5,814 bases of DNA. It comes from Candidatus Pacearchaeota archaeon (lineage in GTDB: Archaea; Nanobdellota; Nanobdellia; Pacearchaeales; GW2011-AR1). The stretch is from NCBI GenBank assembly GCA_003554465.1, contig PWGL01000047.1, positions 1 through 5,814 of the forward strand, in the 5' to 3' direction. A program made the position numbers and the translations under genes. Within the stretch, counting starts at the first letter, position 1. Every line of letters starts with the position of its first letter. The notes under the pieces are model-generated. The model saw only the letters and a list, made by a program, of their open reading frames with translations. It was not told the DNA's origin and did no database searches. Positions 1 through 4,552 of this stretch are shown here, in pieces.

Positions 1-221
1 AAATTCACGAAAAGCTGGTTCAGCTGGGTGTTACCAACGCCCCTGCTCCCAATACCATCGCCAAGCACTTGCCTTCCACTCGTAAACCTCCCTCGGACAA
101 GCAGTTGCAATCCTGGAAAACTTTTCTGAAAAACCAACGTGCCTGCACCTGGGCAATGGACCTTTTTACGGTTTACACACTAACATTCAATATTGTGTAT
201 GCTTTTACCTCGAATATGTGA
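1..221 (+). pseudogene. Truncated integrase core (rve) transposase fragment
   Basis: The reading frame is open from the left edge (first full codon at 3) to a TGA at 219-221, giving 72 residues. It reads like the stretch just before and into the rve integrase core of helix-turn-helix/DDE transposases: IHEKLVQLGV (the 'harGEL.klGi' region), then TRKPPSDKQLQSWKTFLKNQ, then ACTWAMDLFTVYTLTF, where the Asp of AMD would be the first catalytic Asp. Family resemblance fades after NIVYAF, near position 206, and the frame stops before the second Asp and the Glu. The product therefore cannot be active. The N-terminal part lies outside the window. The break coincides with the truncated end of the opposing glycoside-hydrolase-like gene. 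The family call rests on remembered motif patterns, not on a search. Confidence 0.65.
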
Positions 222-526
222 TAGTCAACCCCGATGTCCGAACTGAGACGCACCCATTCACCGGGTTTGCAGTATGGGCCGTTGAACATGAAATTTCCGT
301 TTTCGTCGGTCATGCTTTTGTTAAATTCTATATAGTCACGGTCCCATTTCCAACCCGGGCGTGTTTCTATCTGGTACATGATGCTGAGCCCCGGTCGCTG
401 CCACCATTTTCTGTTTTGCGGAACCTCTCTGTTTTTACCGGCCCCGCGAAGCAAAGCCCATGTTGTCAGGCCCATATACCGGATAAACGACATTAAATCA
501 AAAATCACGTTTCTCAGGTCAAACAT
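173..526 (-). pseudogene. Truncated glycoside-hydrolase-like N-terminus (GH29/alpha-L-fucosidase-like)
   Basis: This 117-residue frame starts at ATG 524-526 behind a textbook AGGAGG (534-539 on the plus strand) with a 7-nt gap, so the start is firm. Residues 41-108 resemble the start of GH29-like alpha-L-fucosidase proteins: WWQRPGLSIMYQIETRPGW, then WDRDYIEFNKSM, then FNGPYCKPGEWVRLSSDIGV and DYHIFEVK. The last two correspond to the family pattern 'F.p..fd..eW..la..aGa.Y.vl..K'. In that family the Lys is followed by His-Asp-Gly; here it is followed by AYTILNVSV and a stop at 173-175. The resemblance ends at Lys108 (203-205), and the catalytic nucleophile region is missing. Full-length members are several hundred residues, so this is very likely a 3'-truncated remnant fused to foreign DNA. 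Residues 1-30 are rather hydrophobic (FIRYMGLTTWALL). The family call is moderately sure; the truncation is more so. Confidence 0.55.
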
Positions 527-583
527 AATTATTCCTCCTGCCTATGGTAAATTACCCCGTCCTTTATATTTTAGCTCATTCGT

Positions 584-1309
584 TTAATTATGGTTTACAG
601 GCTCAAACCTTAACATGAAAAACCCCATTAATAATAGGAATATGGCGGTAAGAACCGCATTAAGCAACCCTAAAATCTCGAGTCCGATAACTCTGCCAAG
701 CGGTAATATGGCTAATGTTATTAACCACCAGAAAAAATAACGGGGGTGCGGCTTATTTCTGGAAATGATTGCCCACGATATAAGAAGGCCGTTAAAAAGA
801 ACCAAATTAACGAAAGCATCTCCGTAATCTGTCGCAGTATAAATCATTTTAGCAATTAAAAGGTAAGAGGAATCTGTAGTTTGTGTAATTCCTGAACTGG
901 CAAGGGCGTTCATATAATCTTGTGCTAAAGGTACTAATGAAATTTGAAACACCTGGCTCACCAGAATTACCGGAAGACTTACAAGTGCAAAGCCCAGAAA
1001 TGAAAGAGATGCGCTTCTGTTAAGTTTCCATACTGCTATAATGTATCCAAGGAACATGAGAATATAACAAATCCTTAATGCTATGAAATTGACTTTAATC
1101 AAAATAAATTGATTTGATGAAGCATCAATGCCTTTGAGGAAATTATCCCAGTCACCAGTTATGGCGTTACTAAACAACTCGATATTAGTGATTAAAAGAA
1201 CTACTTGAACGATGAAAATTGCAAATGACACAAAGAACAAATATGCTGCGGTTCTAACTATTTCCTGATATTTTGGATCATAGTCAAGATAGATTATTTT
1301 TTTCTTCAT
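584..1309 (-). CDS. Six-helix integral membrane protein, DUF4386-like, function unknown
   Basis: The 241-residue product begins MKKKIIYLDYDPKYQEIVRT, a short basic cytoplasmic start. Six hydrophobic helices follow at roughly residues 20-40, 69-94, 101-121, 163-182, 191-208 and 211-233. Two longer loops, at about 41-68 and 122-162, probably lie outside the membrane. Length, helix number and layout recall the DUF4386 family, whose function is not known; this is a resemblance of architecture, not a proven match. The start ATG has GGAG about 9 nt upstream. It is read in the same direction as the coiled-coil genes to its right, after an 86-nt gap that holds a perfect 12-bp inverted repeat, and it precedes the truncated hydrolase gene by 57 nt. 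No catalytic or ligand-binding motif was seen. Confidence 0.8.
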   Translation of the reverse strand: MKKKIIYLDYDPKYQEIVRTAAYLFFVSFAIFIVQVVLLITNIELFSNAITGDWDNFLKGIDASSNQFILIKVNFIALRICYILMFLGYIIAVWKLNRSASLSFLGFALVSLPVILVSQVFQISLVPLAQDYMNALASSGITQTTDSSYLLIAKMIYTATDYGDAFVNLVLFNGLLISWAIISRNKPHPRYFFWWLITLAILPLGRVIGLEILGLLNAVLTAIFLLLMGFFMLRFEPVNHN

Positions 1310-1332
1310 TCTGCTTCTCCGATTACGCGATT

Positions 1333-1372
1333 ATTTTATTTTAAGCGTTAATTCTATAAATTAAAATAAAAT
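1333..1372. repeat. Perfect 12-bp AT-only inverted repeat
   Basis: ATTTTATTTTAA (1333-1344) and TTAAAATAAAAT (1361-1372) are exact reverse complements separated by 16 nt. The repeat sits between the end of the 166-aa gene (1396) and the start of the membrane protein (1309). Neither side is followed by a clean T-run, so it is not a standard terminator. It could be an operator or a weak bidirectional hairpin. Being made only of A and T, it may partly reflect base composition. Confidence 0.5.
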
Positions 1373-1395
1373 CCTTTTATTTCTTTCATGAGCAC

Positions 1396-1896
1396 CTAAT
1401 GAGCATAGGGCAGTAAAAATAATAGATTGAGCTGAGATTGATCCCAGCCACCTAAATAGTCAGCAATCTTTTTGAGCTCGTTTTCATCATTTATCTTAAA
1501 TTTACAGTGCGCTAGCTCATTATAAATCTTTTCGGCACCTGATATCACCTTTTGGTTGTAATCTATACGTTCAATATTATTAGATTCATTTTGGCGCTTT
1601 TCAATATCCTGAACAAACTTGTTTAATTTTTTATGAATATCTTCATATCTACTCTGCAGGGCATTGTTTTGCTTGATGAAATTTTTGTCAATTATATTGT
1701 CTATTTCTAAAAATCGGGTTAAATGTTCATTGTTTGCTTCTATAAAATCATTTATAAAAGCCGGATCACTATTATTTGTTAGATCTCTTAAAATATGGTC
1801 TAATTGGTCCAAATGATATTCTGTTGTTTTTACTTTCTCCTCTCTTAAACTTTCCAGATAATGTTCACCTAATTCTTGAACTTTATTTCCGTTCAA
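1396..1896 (-). CDS. Helical coiled-coil protein, unknown function
   Basis: This 166-residue protein is almost entirely charged and helical. It contains ELGEHYLESLREEKVKTTEY, then DQLDHILRDL, a long Lys/Glu/Asn-rich middle (about residues 75-125) with heptad-like spacing of Leu and Ile, and a C-terminal part ending GGWDQSQLNLLFLLPYAH. It has no signal peptide and no membrane helix. The start is a TTG (1894-1896) overlapping the TGA of the preceding frame as TTGA. No good ribosome binding site lies close by: the nearest purine run, GGCGGA, is about 20 nt upstream. It is therefore probably translated by coupling to that gene, or was once joined to it. The frame immediately upstream of the TTG is open, which leaves room for an older fusion. 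I do not recognise the family. It is probably a soluble partner of the membrane-anchored coiled-coil product encoded just before it. Confidence 0.7.
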   Translation of the reverse strand: MNGNKVQELGEHYLESLREEKVKTTEYHLDQLDHILRDLTNNSDPAFINDFIEANNEHLTRFLEIDNIIDKNFIKQNNALQSRYEDIHKKLNKFVQDIEKRQNESNNIERIDYNQKVISGAEKIYNELAHCKFKINDENELKKIADYLGGWDQSQLNLLFLLPYAH

Positions 1897-2084
1897 TAGC
1901 GCAATTCTAGAAAAGATTCCGCCTTTTGATTCAGTCTGGTAATAGCATTTTTACAGAATTCTCTATTCTCCTGATCTTTTAAATAATATTCAATTAGCTC
2001 CATAAGATTACTTGTATAATCATTAAATAATTCCTTATTTCCAGGAAAGCGAGCTAAAGCTGTTTCAAGCACATAATTTTTCAT
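1893..2084 (-). CDS. Helical C-terminal part of the membrane coiled-coil gene (frame-shifted portion)
   Basis: From ATG 2082-2084 this frame gives 63 residues (MKNYVLETALARFPGNKELF, then a helical stretch ending FLELRY). The phrase ARFPGN with flanking helices is reminiscent of a tetratricopeptide-type turn, but a single unit proves nothing. The frame is coding-like well upstream of this ATG: codons from about 2177 down read IKTYPKEEEAKEANKW and then INKAKDKAGSDGID, with ordinary codons. The overlapping frame there reads as a Lys/Arg-rich string with AGG, ATA and CGA codons. The ATG is therefore probably internal, and this is the 3' part of the gene starting at 2404, joined by a -1 shift between 2157 and 2177. 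Its end overlaps the next gene by 4 nt (TTGA). Confidence 0.6.
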   Translation of the reverse strand: MKNYVLETALARFPGNKELFNDYTSNLMELIEYYLKDQENREFCKNAITRLNQKAESFLELRY

Positions 2085-2404
2085 GTCAATTCCATCACTG
2101 CCGGCTTTATCCTTTGCTTTATTAATCCACTTATTCGCTTCCTTTGCTTCTTCTTCTTTGGGATAAGTTTTAATAAGTTATTGACCCGGCTTTTCAATTT
2201 CTCCAATTCCATATGGATAAGTTTACTTTCTTCATGGAAGGTACTTTGAGTTAAAATATTTTCTTGCTTGTGAAGTAATTTCTCCTCAACCAAATTTATA
2301 TGATTTAGTAATTCAAAAAAAGTCTTCCTAATAATCATTATAAGAATTATGCCAATTACAATTATACCAATAAAAAATAAAATAAGCTCAAACTGGAGTT
2401 CCAT
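2081..2404 (-). CDS. Single-pass membrane protein with cytoplasmic coiled coil (5' part of a frameshifted gene)
   Basis: ATG 2402-2404 is preferred because AGGTG lies 5 nt upstream. An in-frame ATG at 2446 would add 14 residues but lacks a good ribosome binding site. The product opens MELQFELILFFIGIIVIGII with a membrane helix at residues 6-26, then Arg-Lys, which suggests N-outside and C-inside. A coiled-coil stretch (about 30-78) follows, with NLVEEKLLHKQENI and MELEKLKSRVNNLL. After LKLIP the frame reads a basic tail (KKKKQRKR and onward to the TGA at 2081-2083), which looks like an out-of-frame reading of the Glu-rich sequence in the -1 frame. The natural product is therefore probably a membrane-anchored helical protein of about 160-170 residues continuing into the next feature. 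I do not recognise the family. A division or envelope scaffold role would be a guess. Confidence 0.65.
   Translation of the reverse strand: MELQFELILFFIGIIVIGIILIMIIRKTFFELLNHINLVEEKLLHKQENILTQSTFHEESKLIHMELEKLKSRVNNLLKLIPKKKKQRKRISGLIKQRIKPAVMELT
2156..2162 (-). other. CCCAAAG heptamer at the frame break (possible -1 slippery site or indel scar)
   Basis: On the minus strand the zero frame reads ATC CCA AAG, so C-CCA-AAG fits the X-XXY-YYZ pattern in the correct phase. A -1 slip gives CCC AAA followed by GAA GAA GAA, which enters the coding-like frame exactly. The -1 frame is closed upstream by TAA at 2178-2180, so the change of frame must fall between about 2157 and 2177. No clear stimulatory hairpin follows. 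A simple one-base deletion, or a base-calling error in this repetitive stretch, is equally possible. Confidence 0.4.
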
Positions 2405-2471
2405 AAAAACACCTACTTTCTTATAATTTAAGCTATAATTATCCATAATCCGTAAATATCTTGTGCATAAA

Positions 2472-2510
2472 TTAGCTACCCCAGTTTCTATAAAATTCTA
2501 TACTTGCCAA
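2472..2510 (-). CDS. 12-residue micro-ORF behind a strong ribosome binding site
   Basis: TTG (2508-2510) is followed by MASIEFYRNWGS and TAA (2472-2474). AGGAGG (2517-2522) lies 6 nt upstream, which is better than any site serving the larger genes to its left except the hydrolase remnant. The peptide has no hydrophobic segment. It ends 67 nt before the start of the membrane coiled-coil gene at 2404, so it could be a leader peptide, a decayed start of a lost gene, or a small peptide gene. The ribosome binding site is clear; translation into something meaningful is inference. Confidence 0.35.
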   Translation of the reverse strand: MASIEFYRNWGS

Positions 2511-2516
2511 AGATTT

Positions 2517-2541
2517 CCTCCTTATTTACTTTCTTAGTATA
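2517..2541 (-). promoter_or_regulatory. Ribosome binding site and candidate -10 box before the micro-ORF
   Basis: AGGAGG lies at 2517-2522. TATACT, a good -10 match, lies at 2536-2541, about 14 nt upstream of it. No convincing -35 is found: TTACGG is spaced only 15 nt away. If used, transcription would begin near 2529 with a very short leader and would continue into the coiled-coil genes. Confidence 0.3.
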
Positions 2542-2637
2542 GCAGGATGTTGACCGCCGTAACTGCCGGCTCCTTGACTTCGCACCTAATTTTCTAACCC
2601 TGCGGGCTGTAATCAACTCTCACGCTGCTCTAAGTGA
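2523..2637. other. GC-richer block without a convincing gene
   Basis: This stretch is clearly richer in G and C than the AT-rich DNA on both sides and contains partly palindromic words (CCGCCGTAACTGCCGG near 2552-2567). On the minus strand, one frame runs from TTG 2614-2616 to TAG 2488-2490 as a very basic 42-residue string across the ribosome binding site. Another frame reads VKEPAVTAVNILLY before a stop. None of these has its own start signal. It may be a structured RNA, a transferred scrap, or the end of a decayed gene. Confidence 0.3.
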
Positions 2638-2751
2638 TTAAAAAGCCACCGTTCCAATTCCTTCAAAGCTAAAAGGTTTGCGAGATATAGGTTTCATTTT
2701 ATTACTTTCCATAAGTATTTCCAATTCCCGCAAAGTTGCTAATATGAACAC
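2638..2751 (-). CDS. Possible 37-residue small protein
   Basis: From GTG 2749-2751 the frame reads VFILATLRELEILMESNKMK and then PISRKPFSFEGIGTVAF, closing with TAA at 2638-2640. The composition looks protein-like: a short hydrophobic start, an amphipathic helix and a basic/aromatic tail. The frame stays open upstream to TTG codons around 2776-2784, which would overlap the preceding 51-aa gene. The ribosome binding site is weak for every start, so translation would probably depend on coupling. It may be a fifth member of the micro-gene series or a chance frame. Confidence 0.35.
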   Translation of the reverse strand: MFILATLRELEILMESNKMKPISRKPFSFEGIGTVAF

Positions 2752-2767
2752 TACAAAAATACTATTC

Positions 2768-2923
2768 TCAGCAGCCAACAACAACTAAAAAAAACAAGCC
2801 CACGCCCAGTACAATTATCCAAAGCAGCCCCGTTCCCAAAAGTTCACCCATCGTAGTGTTGGTCTGATCGCTAATTACTAACAGGACTATAAAAGCAACA
2901 GCTACAGCAGCTAAGAAAGTCAC
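2768..2923 (-). CDS. 51-residue two-helix membrane protein
   Basis: GTG (2921-2923) follows AGGAGG (2931-2936 on the plus strand) with a 7-nt gap, a strong initiation site. The product has helix 1 MTFLAAVAVAFIVLLVI (residues 1-17), a polar turn SDQTNTTMGELLG, helix 2 GLLWIIVLGVGLFFLVVV (about 32-49), and ends Gly-Cys. This is a helical hairpin with almost nothing outside the membrane. It is the same size and plan as the 54-residue product encoded 156 nt upstream. I do not recognise a family. Possibilities include a small regulator of a membrane complex, a holin- or toxin-like peptide, or a subunit of an unknown assembly. Confidence 0.7.
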   Translation of the reverse strand: MTFLAAVAVAFIVLLVISDQTNTTMGELLGTGLLWIIVLGVGLFFLVVVGC

Positions 2924-3079
2924 ATAAAAACCTCCTACTTGACTTCCAAGATAAAATCCTTTTTCACAACACAGTAATACTGCTCTAAAACTCAGGTACT
3001 TGTTTAACTTAAAGAGAAAATATTTTATAGCAATATAATTTTTTACATTACTTAATTAGGTAACCCTATGACCATCACC

Positions 3080-3244
3080 TTACATACCTCCACAGGTCGG
3101 CACTACAAAAGCCAGGAAGCCGGCCAGGACTAATATTAGTGGTATCACACAACCGTATACCGATTCTGTGGCATCTTCGTCACCACGCCCCACGGTAAGA
3201 GTAATGACGGCATATATGATTAATATCAAAATTAGGATTTCCAA
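3080..3244 (-). CDS. 54-residue two-helix membrane protein
   Basis: The frame runs from TTG 3242-3244 to TAA 3080-3082. Helix 1 is ILILILIIYAVITLTV (residues 3-18), followed by an acidic turn GRGDEDATESVYG, helix 2 VIPLILVLAGFLAFVV (33-48), and the end PTCGGM. GGGGTGA lies about 9 nt upstream of the TTG, and an in-frame TGA just upstream rules out a longer start. The hairpin layout, length, position of the acidic turn and Cys/Gly-containing end match the 51-residue product encoded next, which suggests two copies or functional partners. Family unknown. Confidence 0.6.
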   Translation of the reverse strand: MEILILILIIYAVITLTVGRGDEDATESVYGCVIPLILVLAGFLAFVVPTCGGM

Positions 3245-3297
3245 AATGTGTGTTCACCCCAATTTACCCTCACCGGAAAAGGATCTGCCTATTAACC

Positions 3298-3402
3298 CTA
3301 TAAGATACACGATAAAGCTATAACGAAAACACCAAAAATTAGAGAAATTAAAGCCCCCAATTTTACTTTCTTTCCTTCTCGTATCTTTCCAGAGATCAGC
3401 AT
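3298..3402 (-). CDS. 34-residue single-helix membrane peptide
   Basis: ATG (3400-3402) has GAAGG 8 nt upstream and an in-frame TGA directly before it, so the start is fixed. The peptide has a basic head (MLISGKIREGKKVK) and one membrane helix (LGALISLIFGVFVIALSCIL, residues 15-34), and ends in the membrane at TAG 3298-3300. The basic-inside rule predicts N-in. It begins 11 nt after the stop of the preceding 36-residue frame and lies 53 nt before the next small membrane gene, which suggests one transcript. Size and shape fit small membrane regulators or type-I-toxin-like peptides; the role is unknown. Confidence 0.55.
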   Translation of the reverse strand: MLISGKIREGKKVKLGALISLIFGVFVIALSCIL

Positions 3403-3413
3403 TCAATGTGCCT

Positions 3414-3524
3414 TCAAATAAAGCTTGGCAGGACTTTTTCTATATATTCCGGTATAATTCCTGCTAATTGTTTAAAATTAATAAATTTTTTTTGTGGGAG
3501 CTTCTCATAAAGATATAGGGGCAC
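3414..3524 (-). CDS. 36-residue small protein, first of the micro-gene series
   Basis: The frame runs from GTG 3522-3524 to TGA 3414-3416. The sequence VPLYLYEKLPQKKFINFKQL followed by AGIIPEYIEKVLPSFI looks like real protein, with ordinary codons and Lys/Glu/Ile/Leu balance rather than a shadow composition. It has no membrane helix and could form two short amphipathic helices. GGGAAA lies about 11 nt upstream, which is weak. An in-frame TAG just before Phe-His-Val prevents a longer start. It lies directly after the CRISPR terminator, so either a promoter overlaps that hairpin or some transcript reads through. Confidence 0.4.
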   Translation of the reverse strand: MPLYLYEKLPQKKFINFKQLAGIIPEYIEKVLPSFI

Positions 3525-3548
3525 ATGAAACTATGTTTCCCTGGTTAG

Positions 3549-3595
3549 AAAAAAATTAAAGCCAATACAGCACTTATGTTTTTGTCTGTATTGGC
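3549..3595 (-). terminator. Rho-independent terminator of the CRISPR transcript
   Basis: On the minus strand, GCCAATACAG (3595-3586) pairs perfectly over 10 bp with CTGTATTGGC (3570-3561) around a 15-nt loop. It is followed by TTTAATTTTTTT (3560-3549). The hairpin lies 45 nt beyond the distal end of the array in the direction of crRNA transcription, so it should end the pre-crRNA. It also separates the array from the micro-genes. Confidence 0.75.
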
Positions 3596-3640
3596 CTTGT
3601 GTTATTTCTTATTTCCACTTTTTATAGCCAGTAAGTGAAA

Positions 3641-3677
3641 TTTTCAATCCCCTACTAATCGGGGCAGTCATTTCCAC
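3641..3677 (-). repeat. Leader-distal variant repeat
   Basis: This repeat differs from the other nine only at its first plus-strand base (T at 3641 in place of G), so the minus-strand copy ends ATTGAAAA rather than ATTGAAAC. Sequence drift in the oldest repeat is common at the distal end of arrays and supports the direction given for the array. Confidence 0.8.
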
Positions 3678-4343
3678 TGCAGTAACAACATATACTCTCT
3701 CCCCAGACGAACTTGTTTCAATCCCCTACTAATCGGGGCAGTCATTTCCACAATATAACAATGATGCCTATAATTACTGTAGGGCTTGGTTTCAATCCCC
3801 TACTAATCGGGGCAGTCATTTCCACGGTAGAAGCAGCAAGGGAAGCAGCATGGGCAGCAAGTTTCAATCCCCTACTAATCGGGGCAGTCATTTCCACAAT
3901 GAAGAGGGAACAAGTTCTTTTTATTTTCGTAAGTTGTTTCAATCCCCTACTAATCGGGGCAGTCATTTCCACAACTGAAAAGCGCCGAGAGGAGTATGAG
4001 AGTGGTCTTGTTTCAATCCCCTACTAATCGGGGCAGTCATTTCCACAAGTGGAACGAAACGAACCTAGAATATGACTACTACGTTTCAATCCCCTACTAA
4101 TCGGGGCAGTCATTTCCACTTCTTACACCCTAGATTCACCACATCTAATCTGGCTTGTTTCAATCCCCTACTAATCGGGGCAGTCATTTCCACAGTTCTT
4201 TAAAATTAAAAGGAAGGGGGTGAGAGGAATGTTTCAATCCCCTACTAATCGGGGCAGTCATTTCCACCCCTTGGGGGGAGATTTTTCTCCCGGCGGGGTT
4301 TGTGTTGTTTCAATCCCCTACTAATCGGGGCAGTCATTTCCAC
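3641..4343 (-). CRISPR. CRISPR array: ten 37-bp repeats, nine spacers
   Basis: On the plus strand each repeat begins GTTTCAATCCCC, has TACTAATC in the middle and GGGGCAGTCATTTCCAC at the end. Repeats start at 3641, 3715, 3789, 3861, 3936, 4010, 4083, 4157, 4231 and 4307. Spacer lengths, left to right, are 37, 37, 35, 38, 37, 36, 37, 37 and 39 bp. All repeats are identical except the leftmost, which begins with T instead of G. Read on the minus strand the repeat ends in ATTGAAAC, the usual 8-nt 5' handle of type I and type III crRNAs, with a CCCC/GGGG stem around an 8-nt loop for processing. Handle, altered distal repeat, terminator and right-hand leader all indicate minus-strand transcription. 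No cas gene is present, so the subtype stays open (type I or III). The nine spacers are all different, which suggests repeated acquisition. Confidence 0.97.
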
Positions 4344-4352
4344 AGTGCCTTT

Positions 4353-4372
4353 CTGAGAGCACTGGCGCTCAG
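4353..4372. repeat. Hairpin next to the leader-proximal repeat
   Basis: CTGAGAGC (4353-4360) and GCGCTCAG (4365-4372) pair at 7 of 8 positions around ACTG, 9 bp from the first repeat. It is GC-rich within an otherwise AT-rich leader. It could be a docking element for spacer integration or a structure in the pre-crRNA 5' leader. Confidence 0.5.
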
Positions 4373-4408
4373 GGTCTGTAGAGGCCAAATTTATTAACCT
4401 CGCCTAAC

Positions 4409-4422
4409 TTTCAATTTTGAAA
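4409..4422. repeat. Leader palindrome sharing the repeat handle word
   Basis: TTTCAATTTTGAAA is a 6-bp inverted repeat with a 2-nt centre. On the minus strand its neighbourhood reads GTTTCAAAATTGAAAG, which carries ATTGAAA, seven of the eight bases of the crRNA handle. It may be a protein-binding site or a relic of a repeat end. Confidence 0.4.
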
Positions 4423-4513
4423 CTAGTTTACACCATTTTACCATAAAATGCAAATTGTGATGAGAGCTAATTATCTTCCACATACTCCATTTTTCTCTTT
4501 CTATCTCCATCTC

Positions 4514-4552
4514 CGTAACCTCCCCCCATTTTTAGGGGTTCAAGAGGTTACG
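4514..4552. repeat. 9-bp inverted repeat with inner C/G stem at the outer leader
   Basis: CGTAACCTC (4514-4522) and GAGGTTACG (4544-4552) are perfect reverse complements. Inside them CCCC (within 4523-4527) can pair with GGGG (4535-4538) around an AT loop. No T-run follows on either strand, so it is not a classical terminator. An operator or an RNA element between the hydrolase gene and the array is more likely. Confidence 0.5.

Noticed and set aside
546..556. Small palindrome GGTAAATTACC
   Set aside because: Only 5-bp arms in an AT-rich gap; expected by chance.
218..587. Plus-strand frames of 92 and 69 residues
   Set aside because: They are antisense to the hydrolase-like gene, which has a strong ribosome binding site and family-like sequence; the plus frames have no such support.
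2081..2446. Longer start (ATG 2446) for the membrane coiled-coil gene
   Set aside because: It lacks a ribosome binding site, and the added residues MDNYSLNYKKVGVF look like translated leader; ATG 2404 has AGGTG at good spacing.
2570..2600. GTGCG word as a group II intron 5' end
   Set aside because: No domain V hairpin or intron-encoded protein is present downstream; the match is five bases only.
3742..3972. Minus-strand 76-residue frame across the array
   Set aside because: It also reads through repeats (recurring VEMTAPISRGLK); an artefact of repeat lengths keeping frame.
3713..4027. Plus-strand 104-residue frame across the array
   Set aside because: It consists of translated CRISPR repeats (recurring FNPLLIGAVIST) and spacers; not a gene.
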